64,000 nt of DNA from Mesorhizobium sp. CU3 (GTDB taxonomy: Bacteria; Pseudomonadota; Alphaproteobacteria; Rhizobiales; Rhizobiaceae): NCBI RefSeq assembly GCF_006442965.1, contig NZ_VFWX01000021.1:62001-126000 (forward strand), given 5' to 3'. How positions within the stretch are numbered: position 1 is the stretch's first letter; every line of letters starts with the position of its first letter. The translations under genes were made by a program, and so were the position numbers. Shown one piece after another: positions 7,675-16,075 of this stretch. A model generated the notes under the pieces. It saw only the letters and a list, made by a program, of their open reading frames with translations. It was not told the DNA's origin and ran no database searches.

Positions 7675-8118
7675 ATGTCCCTCCTCCGTGCCGCCATATG
7701 ATTTCGGCTCGCGACATCCTCGCATCCCCTGCCGCAAACGCAACCACCGTTTGCACGGCTGGAAAAGGTGTATTCGGCAGTATCGGCATGGCCCATGCCT
7801 GATCCATGTCTGGCCGATGCCCCGCCGGGACGGATCTATCGAGGCGCCGCGTTGGGCGCGCCATGGGCCGCCCGCGGCTGTCGTCTTGCAACCATCACGT
7901 TTCCGTGTAATAAATTTCCCGTTCGGGCATTTGCGACCCGGAGAGCGGAACGTTTTGGACGACCTTTCCCCGATAAGTGTGAATCTCTGACAGCCCCGTT
8001 TTTCGGCGGGGGGTTTGACCATGCGTGAATGCATGACCGCCGAAGCAACTACCGGGAATTGCCCGCGCGCGAGGCAGCGGGCAACCCATCATGACTGACG
8101 GGTGAAGGAGTTTCCCCA
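7675..8118 (+). promoter_or_regulatory. Long 5' region of the first cold-shock gene
   Basis: 444 nt without a credible gene. It separates the divergent Kazal lipoprotein and cold-shock genes and so must hold both promoters. A hairpin CCCCG-TTTTTCGG-CGGGG lies near 7994-8010, about 110 nt before the cold-shock start. Long structured leaders are usual for cold-shock genes, but no specific thermosensor can be identified here. Confidence 0.35.
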
Positions 8119-8331
8119 ATGGCCCAGACCGGCACCGTAAAGTTCTTCAACGCCACCAAAGGCTTCGGCTTCATCACGCCCGATGGCGGCGCCAAGGACG
8201 TGTTCGTCCACATTTCCGCGATCGAGGCTTCCGGCCTGCGCACGCTGGTCGACGGCCAGAAGGTCACCTTCGATGTCGAGCCCGACCGCATGGGTAAGGG
8301 TCCGAAGGCGGTCAACCTGCGCGCCGGCTGA
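8119..8331 (+). CDS. Cold-shock protein (CspA family)
   Basis: A 70-residue single cold-shock domain. RNP1-like KGFGFI(T) and RNP2-like VFVHIS are intact, within TGTVKFFNATKGFGFITPD and KDVFVHISAIEASGL. It binds single-stranded RNA/DNA and is expected to act as an RNA chaperone. ATG 8119 follows GAAGGAG. A paralogue lies 236 nt downstream on the same strand; a strong terminator (8410-8440) separates the two. Confidence 0.96.
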   Translation: MAQTGTVKFFNATKGFGFITPDGGAKDVFVHISAIEASGLRTLVDGQKVTFDVEPDRMGKGPKAVNLRAG

Positions 8332-8409
8332 GCGTCGGCGCCTCCTGTCCTTGCGCATGCAATGATGCGGCAGGACAGTGAACCGGCTTCGTGACAGGTC
8401 CGAAAATTC

Positions 8410-8440
8410 AAAGGCGCGACGGTCTCGTCGCGCCTTTTTC
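8410..8440 (+). terminator. Rho-independent terminator after the first cold-shock gene
   Basis: AAGGCGCGAC pairs with GTCGCGCCTT across a short loop, followed by TTTTTC. It ends the first cold-shock transcript, so the second copy probably has its own promoter. Confidence 0.9.
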
Positions 8441-8567
8441 GTCCCGGCAATGGCGCGATCGGCAGGCAAAAACTTTTTCTTGCCGATAGCGCTAAAATAA
8501 AGGACAAATTTCCTCTCGGGCATTTTGCCGGCCCGAGACTGACTTGATGGGATCAAAGGAGCTTCCC

Positions 8568-8780
8568 ATGCCGCAGACCGGCACCGTCAAATTCTTCAAC
8601 CATGCCAAGGGGTTCGGCTTCATCACGCCGGATGATGGCGCGAAGGATGTCTTCGTCCACATTTCGGCCGTGCAGGCGTCGGGCCTTCCCGGTCTTGAGG
8701 ATGGGCAGAAAGTGACATTCGACACCGAGCCGGACAAGCGCGGCAAGGGTCCGAAGGCCGTCAATCTGTCGATCGGCTAA
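8568..8780 (+). CDS. Cold-shock protein (CspA family), second copy
   Basis: A 70-residue single cold-shock domain, closely similar to the copy at 8119 (TGTVKFFNHAKGFGFITPD, KDVFVHISAVQASGL). ATG 8568 is chosen over ATG 8544 because AAAGGAG precedes it at the right distance and the product then matches the family length. The two paralogues differ mainly in the middle loop (GLRTLVDGQ against GLPGLEDGQ) and the C-terminus. Confidence 0.96.
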   Translation: MPQTGTVKFFNHAKGFGFITPDDGAKDVFVHISAVQASGLPGLEDGQKVTFDTEPDKRGKGPKAVNLSIG

Positions 8781-8983
8781 GCCGGCTTACGACGGATCCG
8801 ACGGAAAGTGCATCAGGCGGGACCGCTCCCGCCCAGCATATGCCTGTGCCTAAGCCGAGAAAAAATCGTTTACGCTGAATCCGTTCAGCCTCCGTTCAGC
8901 CACGGTCTTCTATTAACCTTTGCTAAAGCCGGTCCGTATCCCCTGAGACAGACATGCGCGGGCCGGCGCGAAGGAGACCGAAA

Positions 8984-9391
8984 ATGAACCGAATTCTCAA
9001 GACCGCCATCCTGACTGTCGGCATCGCCGCGACCACTTTGGCCACCTTCTCGGCAGCCAACGCCGACGACTGGGGCTGGCACCATCGCCATCGCGGCGAC
9101 GCCCTCGCCGCCGGCGTTGTCGGCCTCGCGGCCGGCGCCCTGATCGGCAGCGCGCTGAGCAATCCCGGCCCGCGCTATTACGATCCGGCCTATGACGACG
9201 GCTATTATTATGACCGTCCGGTGCGCCGCTACTACGTGCAGCAGCCGCGCGTCGTCTATGCCGACCGCTATGCCGAGCCGTGGACCAGGGCCTGGTACGA
9301 GTATTGCTCGGACCGCTACCGCACCTTCAACTCGCGGACCGGCACCTTCACCGGCAATGACGGCGGCCAGCATTTCTGCGTCGCCAATTAA
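8984..9391 (+). CDS. BA14K-like secreted protein
   Basis: A 135-residue precursor with a signal peptide ending near FSAANA-DDWG. A Gly/Ala hydrophobic stretch (AAGVVGLAAGALIGSAL) follows, then Tyr/Arg-rich spacer sequence and the C-terminal BA14K core WTRAWYEYCSDRYRTFNSRTG ... FTGNDGGQHFC (given in parts), with its Cys pair. BA14K was first noted as a Brucella immunoreactive protein; rhizobial genomes carry many paralogues of unknown function. The start has AAGGAG. Confidence 0.88.
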   Translation: MNRILKTAILTVGIAATTLATFSAANADDWGWHHRHRGDALAAGVVGLAAGALIGSALSNPGPRYYDPAYDDGYYYDRPVRRYYVQQPRVVYADRYAEPWTRAWYEYCSDRYRTFNSRTGTFTGNDGGQHFCVAN

Positions 9392-9421
9392 GCAGACCTT
9401 CCGGGTTCCCTGCCCAGAGCA

Positions 9422-9452
9422 AAGCGCCGCCTCGGAGCGGCGCTTTTCTTTT
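9422..9452 (+). terminator. Rho-independent terminator after the BA14K gene
   Basis: AAGCGCCGC (9422-9430) pairs with GCGGCGCTT (9437-9445), followed by TTCTTTT. It ends the BA14K transcript just before the convergent MBL hydrolase gene. Confidence 0.9.
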
Positions 9453-9466
9453 GCGGATTGCGAAGA

Positions 9467-10108
9467 TCAGATCAAAAACGGGTTGGTCCGCCGCTCATCG
9501 CCGAAACGGCTGCCCGGACCATGGCCGCAGACGAAGCCGATGTCGTCGCCGAGCGGCAGAAGCTTTTGCTTGATCGAGGCGATCAGCGTCGCGTGGTCGC
9601 CGCCCGGCAGGTCGGTGCGGCCGATCGAGCCGCGAAACAGCACATCGCCGACATGCGCGAATTTCGCAGCGCGGTTGTAGTAGACGACATGTCCCGGCGC
9701 ATGTCCCGGACAGTGCAGCACTTCGAACTGATGATCGCCGAACGACAAGATTTCGCCTTCGGTCAGAAAGCGGTCCGGCACGCAATTGCGCACCGGATCG
9801 GTGAGGCCGAAGCGTTTGGCCTGGTTCTCGAGATTGGCGAGCAGCGGTTTGTCGGCCTCGTGCGGGCCGATGATGTCGATGCCCAGCGCCTCCTTGAGCT
9901 CCATCGCCCCGCCGGCATGATCGATATGGCCATGCGTGATCCAGATCGCGCCGGCGGTGATCGCATTGTCCTGCAGCGCCTTGAGCACCTGGTCGATATC
10001 GCCACCGGGATCGACGACGACGCCGGCCTTGTCGTCCATGTCGAACAGGATGGTGCAGTTCTGCTGGAACGGCGTGACCGGCACGATGCCGGCATTGAGC
10101 TGACCCAT
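9467..10108 (-). CDS. MBL-fold metallo-hydrolase (glyoxalase II-like)
   Basis: A 213-residue metallo-beta-lactamase fold protein. The metal site motif is THGHIDHAGG, followed by the later ligands in HCPGHAPGHV and HVGDVLF; the end is the family-typical VCGHGPGSRFGDERRTNPF. This compact type is close to YcbL-like thiolesterases that hydrolyse S-lactoylglutathione or similar thioesters. Single gene, convergent with BA14K. Confidence 0.9.
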   Translation of the reverse strand: MGQLNAGIVPVTPFQQNCTILFDMDDKAGVVVDPGGDIDQVLKALQDNAITAGAIWITHGHIDHAGGAMELKEALGIDIIGPHEADKPLLANLENQAKRFGLTDPVRNCVPDRFLTEGEILSFGDHQFEVLHCPGHAPGHVVYYNRAAKFAHVGDVLFRGSIGRTDLPGGDHATLIASIKQKLLPLGDDIGFVCGHGPGSRFGDERRTNPFLI

Positions 10109-10122
10109 GATCGTCCTTTCTC

Positions 10123-10168
10123 GAGCAATTCAGAAAAAGTGTAACGCGGTTTTCCGTTCGGAATTGCG
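10123..10168. repeat. Dispersed palindromic repeat, family A
   Basis: GAGCAATTCAGAAAAAGTG and the complementary GGTTTTCCGTTCGGAATTGC form an imperfect palindrome just upstream of the MBL hydrolase start. Confidence 0.8.
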
Positions 10169-10231
10169 TCAAGCTGAGTTTCGCCTTGATGTAGACAGGT
10201 CGGCGACCGCCGTCCACCTCGGCAGGAGCTC

Positions 10232-10260
10232 AAAAAGAAATGGGCGGCCAAGGCCGCCCA
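10232..10260 (-). terminator. Terminator of the Gly-rich protein gene
   Basis: The perfect palindrome TGGGCGGCC-AA-GGCCGCCCA is followed, reading the minus strand, by TTTCTTTTTG. It is 24 nt downstream of the stop codon at 10285. Confidence 0.88.
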
Positions 10261-10284
10261 TGACGAAGCCCGAGAATACAGGAG

Positions 10285-10593
10285 TTATTTCTTCATCGCG
10301 TTCATGACCGCGCCGATGATGCCGGTCAGGATAGCGCCGCCGCCGGCGCCGCCGAGAAGGTTCTTCAAGTCAAGCGCGCTGCCGATGCCGCCGGCCGCTG
10401 CCGCCGCATCGACTCCACCGCCGCCAAGCAGGCTGCCCAGGATTGCCGCGCCGCCGATACCGCCGACCGCGCCGCCGAGGATTTTGGTGAGCTGACCCAT
10501 CGCCGCCTGCTTCAGCGCCGCGCCGATCGCCTGGCCGCCGATTACACCCGCAATTACCTGTACAACGATCTGGATAATCGTGTTGCTGTCCAT
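10285..10593 (-). CDS. Small glycine/alanine-rich hydrophobic protein
   Basis: A 102-residue protein made mostly of Gly, Ala, Ile and Leu with spaced glycines (IIQIVVQVIAGVIGGQAIG; LTKILGGAVGGIGG), a pattern seen in glycine-zipper membrane or aggregation-prone proteins. There is no cleavable signal. The start has GGAGGGA, and a terminator follows, so it is an independent unit. Function unknown. Confidence 0.75.
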   Translation of the reverse strand: MDSNTIIQIVVQVIAGVIGGQAIGAALKQAAMGQLTKILGGAVGGIGGAAILGSLLGGGGVDAAAAAGGIGSALDLKNLLGGAGGGAILTGIIGAVMNAMKK

Positions 10594-10686
10594 GTAACTA
10601 GTCCCTCCATACCGGCCAGCCTCGTGCGGCCGACGTCATCATGAGACGCCGAATTACGTGAAAGTCAAATGCACGGATGCTGAAAC

Positions 10687-10714
10687 AAAAAGGGCGGTTA
10701 GAAAACCGCCCTTA
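10687..10714 (-). terminator. Terminator of ilvE
   Basis: On the minus strand AAGGGCGGTT pairs with AACCGCCCTT and TTTTGTTTC follows. It lies 26-53 nt beyond the ilvE stop. Confidence 0.88.
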
Positions 10715-10739
10715 CTGCATGAAAAAGCTATGACTTTCG

Positions 10740-11633
10740 CTATTCCGCTGCGATCGCCTGTTTTGGTTGCACTGCAGCAGAATAGTCGTTCATCAAAGTC
10801 TTGGCGATTTCTCCGACCTCGAATCGGTAGGGCCCGATCTCTGAGACGGGCGTGACTTCCGCGGCCGTGCCGGTCAGGAAACACTGTTCGAAACCTTCAA
10901 GCTCTTCAGGCATGATCGCGCGCTCGATCACTTCGAGGCCGCGGTCCTTGGCAAGGCCGATGACCGTGCGGCGGGTGATGCCGTCGAGGAAGCAGTCGGG
11001 CTTCGGCGTATGGATCTTGCCGTCCGTGACGAAGAAGATGTTGGCGCCGGTGGCTTCCGCGACCTGGCCGCGCCAGTCGAGCATCATGGCATCCGCATAG
11101 CCCTTGGCTTCGGCAGCGTGCTTGGACAGCGTGCAGATCATGTAGAGGCCGGCAGCCTTGGACTTGGACGGCGCGGTGCGCGGGTCCGGACGACGCCATT
11201 CGGCGACGTCTAGGCGGATGCCCTTCAGCTTTTGCGCCGGATCGAAATAGCTCGGCCATTGCCAGATGGCGATGGCGCAATTGATGCGGTTGTTCTGTGC
11301 CGCAACGCCCATCTGCTCGCTCCCGCGCCAGGCGATGGGGCGCACATAGGCGTCCTGGAAACCCTGCATCTTCAGCAGCGTGCGGCAGGCCTCGTCGAGC
11401 TCGGCGACAGAATAGGAAATCTTGAAGCCGAGCAGGCGCGCCGATTCATGCAGGCGCTCATTGTGCTCGGTCAGCTTGAAGATCTGGCCGCCATAGGCGC
11501 GCTCGCCTTCGAAGACGGCGCTGGCATAGTGCAGGCCGTGGGTCAGCACATGGATCTTGGCCTCGGTCCATTTGACGAACTCGCCGTTCATCCAGATGAA
11601 GCCGTCCAACTGATCGAAGGGAACGGATGCCAT
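10740..11633 (-). CDS. ilvE: Branched-chain amino acid aminotransferase
   Basis: A 297-residue fold-type IV PLP enzyme that makes or degrades Leu, Ile and Val by transamination with glutamate/2-oxoglutarate. Family marks are VLTHGLHYASAVFEGERAYG, the PLP-lysine region SKSKAAGLYM, EATGANIFFV and the closing FLTGTAAEVTPVSEIG. It is divergent from the MarR-type regulator at 11880; the shared 246-nt region carries an inverted repeat (11827-11864). Confidence 0.95.
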   Translation of the reverse strand: MASVPFDQLDGFIWMNGEFVKWTEAKIHVLTHGLHYASAVFEGERAYGGQIFKLTEHNERLHESARLLGFKISYSVAELDEACRTLLKMQGFQDAYVRPIAWRGSEQMGVAAQNNRINCAIAIWQWPSYFDPAQKLKGIRLDVAEWRRPDPRTAPSKSKAAGLYMICTLSKHAAEAKGYADAMMLDWRGQVAEATGANIFFVTDGKIHTPKPDCFLDGITRRTVIGLAKDRGLEVIERAIMPEELEGFEQCFLTGTAAEVTPVSEIGPYRFEVGEIAKTLMNDYSAAVQPKQAIAAE

Positions 11634-11826
11634 GGAAACCTCCCGCGGGCGAAGACCCGCATGTTTTTGTTTGATCCAGTTTTCGCGTCACACCAGGGCC
11701 CGAAACGGTGCCCCCAAGCGTAGGCGTATATTCAAGCCGTGGCAAACTCAGGAAGTTCCGGAAAAACGGCTCCCGCTTGCCTTTTCGTTCGCAATGCGCC
11801 CAAAAGCTTGTCAAAAATTATCATTG

Positions 11827-11864
11827 CACGGAAATTACGTCAATAGTACTGACATAATTCCGTG
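11827..11864. promoter_or_regulatory. Inverted repeat, candidate regulator operator
   Basis: CACGGAA (11827-11833) and TTCCGTG (11858-11864) are outer arms; GTCA (11839-11842) and TGAC (11850-11853) are inner arms, with a one-base asymmetry. It ends 16 nt before the MarR-type gene start, and TTGTCA at 11808 could be a -35 element. Its place suggests autoregulation by the downstream MarR protein. Confidence 0.5.
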
Positions 11865-11879
11865 TCGTGTGGAGAAAAG

Positions 11880-12413
11880 ATGATCGACAAAAGCCAGTCA
11901 GCCGGGAAACCGATCAAAACGGCGATCTCCGACGAGGACGGCATCGACTTTGCCATCATCGAGTTGTTTTTCTTCGCTTATCGCGATTTCACCTCGGACC
12001 CCGACCAGATCCTGGCCGATTACGGCTTCGGCCGCGCCCATCACCGGGTGCTGCATTTCGTCAACCGCCGGCCGGGCCTGACCGTTGCGGAGCTGCTCGA
12101 TGTCCTCAAAATCACCAAGCAGAGCCTGGCCAGGGTGCTGAAGCAGTTGATCGACACCGACCATATCGTGCAGGTGCAAGGCCCGCGTGACCGCCGCCAG
12201 CGCGAACTCTACCCCACCGCCAAGGGACGTGCCCTGGCACTCGCACTGGCGCGGCCACAGTCGCGCCGCATCCGTGCTGCATTGGAGGATTCCGGAACCA
12301 CTGAACGCGTTACGATCGAGCGCTTCCTGGAAGCTATGGTCAATCCGGAACTAAGAGCGCAGATTGACATTGTGCCTGCGCAAACATCGGGGAAGAACCA
12401 TGGAGACCATTGA
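11880..12413 (+). CDS. MarR-family transcriptional regulator, PetP-like
   Basis: A 177-residue winged-helix regulator. The MarR core is visible as AHHRVLHFVNRRPGLTVAEL, the recognition region ITKQSLARVLKQLID, and the wing VQGPRDRRQRELYPTAKGRA. It is the first gene of an operon with an OmpR-type regulator and an EnvZ-type kinase; its stop overlaps the next start by 14 nt. A MarR-OmpR pair of this kind is known as petP-petR in Rhodobacter, where it is needed for cytochrome bc1 synthesis. That link here is inference from arrangement. Confidence 0.85.
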   Translation: MIDKSQSAGKPIKTAISDEDGIDFAIIELFFFAYRDFTSDPDQILADYGFGRAHHRVLHFVNRRPGLTVAELLDVLKITKQSLARVLKQLIDTDHIVQVQGPRDRRQRELYPTAKGRALALALARPQSRRIRAALEDSGTTERVTIERFLEAMVNPELRAQIDIVPAQTSGKNHGDH

Positions 12414-13119
12414 GAAGGTTGATCATCCGGCCGCGCCCGACGATGACGCGCCGCATCTTTTGGTGGTCGACGACGACACCCGCATCCGCAACCTTTTGAA
12501 GCAATATCTGTCCGAGAACGGCTTTCGCGTTACTGTCGCCGGCAATTCGAGCGAGGCCCGCCGCAAGCTCGCCGGCCTCGACTTCGACCTCCTGGTGCTC
12601 GACGTGATGATGCCTGGCGAGACCGGCGTCGACCTCACAAAGGCGCTGCGCGCCGAGAAGAACGTGCCGATCCTGATGCTGACGGCGCTGTCGGAGACCG
12701 ACAGCCGTATCACCGGCCTGGAGGCCGGCGCCGACGACTACCTGCCAAAGCCCTTCGATCCGCGCGAGCTGATCTTGCGCATCAACAACATCCTACGCCG
12801 CGGCGGTCCGGCGGCGACGCCGAAGGTCGAGCAACTGGTGTTTGGCCCCTACACATTCCAGATCGCCAAGCGCGAATTGAAGCGCGGCGGCGAGGCGCTG
12901 AAGCTGACCGACCGCGAGCAGGAAATCCTGGCGATCTTCGCCGCGCGGGCCGGCGAGACGATCCCGCGCCACGAACTTGTCGGCGATGAATCGGATGTCG
13001 GCGAGCGCACCATCGACGTGCAGATCAACCGGCTGCGCCGCAAGATCGAACGCGATCCGTCCAACCCCGTCTGGCTGCAGACGGTGCGTGGTATTGGGTA
13101 TCGGCTCAGCGTGGAATAA
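12400..13119 (+). CDS. OmpR-family response regulator, PetR-like
   Basis: A 239-residue two-domain regulator. The receiver has the acidic pocket DDD (24-26), phospho-acceptor Asp68 in LDVMMPG and Lys117 in LPKPFD. The C-terminal winged helix contains LTDREQEILAIFAARAGE and RTIDVQINRLRRKIE. ATG 12400 overlaps the end of the MarR gene, indicating translational coupling. The kinase gene follows after 50 nt. Likely partner of that kinase. Confidence 0.95.
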   Translation: METIEKVDHPAAPDDDAPHLLVVDDDTRIRNLLKQYLSENGFRVTVAGNSSEARRKLAGLDFDLLVLDVMMPGETGVDLTKALRAEKNVPILMLTALSETDSRITGLEAGADDYLPKPFDPRELILRINNILRRGGPAATPKVEQLVFGPYTFQIAKRELKRGGEALKLTDREQEILAIFAARAGETIPRHELVGDESDVGERTIDVQINRLRRKIERDPSNPVWLQTVRGIGYRLSVE

Positions 13120-13169
13120 AATGCTTCCGAGGGCCTGCAGCTAACGGCCTTCGACAAGCGGAAGGGCGA

Positions 13170-14585
13170 ATGGCGACCACGCAACTGGAACAGCCCGAAG
13201 GAGGCGGCCTCGGCGATCTCGCGATGCGAACGCTGAGGGCGATGCCGCGCGCCTGGAACCGGTTCTGGCGCCTGGTCGCGCTCTACATGCCGAAGCGGCT
13301 CTACGCCCGCTCGCTGATCATCGTGATCGCGCCGATGATCCTTTTGCAGTCAGTCGTCGCCTTCGTCTTCATGGAGCGCCACTGGCAGACGGTGACCCAG
13401 CGCCTGTCGCAGGCGACCATCGCCGACATCGCCGCCGTCATCGACATGATGGAGACCTATCCGCACGACGCCGATTACGCCAACATCATCCGTATCGCCC
13501 AGGACCGCATGCAGTTGAAGGTGGATCTCCTGCCGCCCGATCCGCTGCCGCCGCCCGGCCCGAAACCCTTCTTCTCGATCCTCGACGAAGCCCTGTCGTC
13601 GGAGATCACCAAGCAGATCAACCGTCCGTTCTGGATCGACACGGTCGGCAATTCCAACGTCGTCGAGGTTCGCGTCCAGCTCGAGGGCAAGGTGCTGCGC
13701 GTGTTCGTGCGCCGCAGCCAGGCCTATGCCTCCAACACCCACATCTTCCTGATCTGGATGGTCGGCACCTCGCTGGTGCTTTTGATGATCGCCATCCCCT
13801 TCCTGCGCAACCAGATCAGGCCGATCCTGACGCTGGCCGAGGCCGCCGAGAGCTTTGGCAAGGGCCGGCCGATGCCGCGCGATTTCCGTCCGCGCGGCGC
13901 CGAAGAAGTGCGCCGCGCCGGCTTCGCCTTCATCCAGATGCGCGAGCGCATCGAGCGCCAGATCGAGCAGCGCACCGCGATGCTGACCGGCGTCAGCCAC
14001 GACCTCAGGACCATCCTCACCCGTTTCAAGCTGCAGCTGGCGCTGGCCGGCGGCAAGGCGGAGACGAAGGCGGCGCTGAACCAGGACATCGACGACATGC
14101 AGTCGATGCTGGAAGGCTACCTCTCCTTCGCCCGCGGCGAGGCTGCGGAGGACCCCGGCCGCTTCGATCTCGGAACCTATTTCCAGAAGCTTGCAGAGGA
14201 GGCGCAGCTTCGCGGTTGCAAGCTGACGACGACGCTGACCGGCGATCCGGCCGTGCATGTGCGGCCGAACGCTTTCGCCCGGCTATTGTCCAACGTCATC
14301 GGCAACGCTTTCCGCTACGCCAAGACGGTCGAAGTCCACGCCAATCACAATCGCGGCTCGCTCACCGTCACCATCGACGATAACGGCCCAGGCATCGCGC
14401 CCGACAAGCGCGAGGAAGTGTTCAAGCCGTTCCTCCGACTCGACGAGGCGCGCAACCTCGATGCCAGCGGCACCGGGCTCGGCCTGTCGATCGCCCGCGA
14501 CATCGCCCGCAGCCATGGCGGTGACATCAGCCTGGAAGCCAGCCCGCTTGGCGGCTTGCGAGCGGTGATCAAGGTTCCGGCGTAA
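13170..14585 (+). CDS. EnvZ-like sensor histidine kinase
   Basis: A 471-residue membrane kinase. A first membrane helix (about 49-68) and a second (about 193-213, IFLIWMVGTSLVLLMIAIPF) bracket a periplasmic domain with the proline-rich stretch DPLPPPGPKPF. HAMP follows (IRPILTLAEAAESFGKG), then the H-box SHDLRTILTRF with His277, and an ATPase domain with N-box (NVIGNAFRYA), DDNGPGI and GTGLGLSIA. It should phosphorylate the regulator at 12400. Confidence 0.94.
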   Translation: MATTQLEQPEGGGLGDLAMRTLRAMPRAWNRFWRLVALYMPKRLYARSLIIVIAPMILLQSVVAFVFMERHWQTVTQRLSQATIADIAAVIDMMETYPHDADYANIIRIAQDRMQLKVDLLPPDPLPPPGPKPFFSILDEALSSEITKQINRPFWIDTVGNSNVVEVRVQLEGKVLRVFVRRSQAYASNTHIFLIWMVGTSLVLLMIAIPFLRNQIRPILTLAEAAESFGKGRPMPRDFRPRGAEEVRRAGFAFIQMRERIERQIEQRTAMLTGVSHDLRTILTRFKLQLALAGGKAETKAALNQDIDDMQSMLEGYLSFARGEAAEDPGRFDLGTYFQKLAEEAQLRGCKLTTTLTGDPAVHVRPNAFARLLSNVIGNAFRYAKTVEVHANHNRGSLTVTIDDNGPGIAPDKREEVFKPFLRLDEARNLDASGTGLGLSIARDIARSHGGDISLEASPLGGLRAVIKVPA

Positions 14586-14794
14586 GCGGGCCGTAAAAGC
14601 AAGCTTCATCCGCCCGTCATGAAATCATGGTCAAGAGCGCGCATGAAGCGCGCGACCTTTATTGATTCGGACCTGCCGCCTTGCTTCGATCCCGCGCCTG
14701 CCCGGGTGCGCTGGAGCGAAGCGAGGGTCGCCGTCTGGTCGCCGTTCCGCCATCGTAACGGGGCGGGCAGGAACCTCCGCGCCAAAGGATCGCC

Positions 14795-15886
14795 ATGCGC
14801 ATCCTGATGGTCACCGATGCCTGGCGGCCGCAGGTCAACGGCGTTGTGCACACGCTGGAACGGCTGACCGAAGCGCTGAAGCCTTTCGACGTCGAGCTCG
14901 ACTTTCTGACGCCCAACCTCTTTCGCACCTTGCCGATGCCGACCTATCCCGACATCCGGCTGGCGCTGACGACGCCCGGTCGCGTCGCGCGGCTTATCGG
15001 AGCGCGCAAGGCCGACCATATCCATATCGTCACCGAAGGCCCGCTCGGCATCATGGCGCGCCGGTATTGCCGCAAGGTGGGCCGGCCCTTCACCACCAGC
15101 TACCATACGCGCTTTCCCGAATATCTCAGCGCACGCCTGCCGGTGCCGGAAAGCTGGGCCTATCGCTGGCTGCGCGACTTCCACAATTCCGGCCAGGGCA
15201 CGCTGGTCGCCACGCAATCGCTGGCCGACGATCTCAAGGCGCGTGGCTTCGACAAGCTGCGCCCCTGGACCCGCGGCGTCGACACCGAGCACTTCCGTCC
15301 GGACAAGCGCAAGGAAACGAGCTTTCCGCACCCGGTGTTTCTCAGCGTCGGCCGTGTCGCGGTCGAAAAGAACCTCACCGCTTTTCTCGACCTCGATCTG
15401 CCCGGCAGCAAGGTGGTCGTCGGCGAAGGCCCGGAACTGGCCAGGCTCAAGACGCGCTACCCGAACGTCCATTTCCTCGGCCACCGCCCGAACGACGAGC
15501 TGGCGGAAATCTACGCATCGGCCGATGTCTTCGTCTTCCCGAGCCGCACCGACACGTTCGGCAATGTCATCACCGAGGCCTTGGCCAGCGGCACGCCGGT
15601 CGCCGCCTATCCGGTGACCGGGCCGATCGACATTGTCGGCAACGGCGTCGGCGGCGCGGTGTCTAACGATCTGCGCGAGGCGGCGCTCAAGGCACTTGAG
15701 GTCGACCGCGCCGAGGCGCGCCAGCGCGCCATGCGCTACAGCTGGAAAGCCTGCGCCGAAATGTTCCTCGACGCGGTGGAGGAAGCGCTGGGCCGGACGC
15801 AAAATGAGGGCCGAGCGCCGACCTTCGTCATCCACGGGCGGAGCGGCGGCGAAGCCGGCGCGCAGACCCGAGGATCCATGCCGTGA
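14795..15886 (+). CDS. GT4-family glycosyltransferase
   Basis: A 363-residue GT-B enzyme. The N-terminal half opens with MRILMVTDAWRPQVNGVVHT; the donor-binding half has FLSVGRVAVEKN, the loop FVFPSRTDTFGNVITEALASG with the family E-x7-E type site, and VGNGVGG. The N-terminal opening is typical of glycolipid-forming GT4 enzymes (mannosyl/glucuronosyl diacylglycerol or PimB type); donor and acceptor are not determinable. The last 20 residues (344-363) are encoded by a 61-bp repeat (15824-15884) and look unlike a normal C-terminus. Confidence 0.88.
   Translation: MRILMVTDAWRPQVNGVVHTLERLTEALKPFDVELDFLTPNLFRTLPMPTYPDIRLALTTPGRVARLIGARKADHIHIVTEGPLGIMARRYCRKVGRPFTTSYHTRFPEYLSARLPVPESWAYRWLRDFHNSGQGTLVATQSLADDLKARGFDKLRPWTRGVDTEHFRPDKRKETSFPHPVFLSVGRVAVEKNLTAFLDLDLPGSKVVVGEGPELARLKTRYPNVHFLGHRPNDELAEIYASADVFVFPSRTDTFGNVITEALASGTPVAAYPVTGPIDIVGNGVGGAVSNDLREAALKALEVDRAEARQRAMRYSWKACAEMFLDAVEEALGRTQNEGRAPTFVIHGRSGGEAGAQTRGSMP
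15824..15884 (+). repeat. 61-bp inverted repeat, left copy
   Basis: Begins TTCGTCATCCACGGGCGGAG and ends GGATCCATGCCGT. The copy at 16013-16073 is its reverse complement with 57 of 61 bases identical. This left copy forms the 3' end of the glycosyltransferase gene. Confidence 0.93.
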
Positions 15887-16012
15887 CCTATGTGTGTCCG
15901 CTGCGGCGGAGAATCTGCACAATTGAGGTAGCGGCGAAAAGACCATGCCCAGTGGAGCAGGCGAGTAGATAAGCGTCGCGTTCTGAGCCGTCAGCAATCT
16001 TCGATCAGCATA
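15885..16012. other. Spacer between the two 61-bp inverted repeats
   Basis: 128 nt, AT-richer than its surroundings in part, with no open frame of note. Together with the repeats it makes a 250-bp unit with long terminal inverted repeats, shaped like a non-autonomous mobile element. Confidence 0.4.
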
Positions 16013-16073
16013 ACGGCATGGATCCTCGGGTCTGCGCGTCCGCTTCGCTACCGCTCCGCCCGTGGATGACGAA
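16013..16073 (-). repeat. 61-bp inverted repeat, right copy
   Basis: Begins ACGGCATGGATCC and ends CCGTGGATGACGAA, the reverse complement of 15824-15884 with four differences. It ends 3 nt before the stop codon of the minus-strand CsaA-like gene. Confidence 0.93.
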
Positions 16074-16075
16074 AG

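Noticed and set aside
14606..15997. Open frame of 463 codons on the minus strand
   Set aside because: Antisense to the GT4 glycosyltransferase, which has clear family motifs; the minus frame has none.
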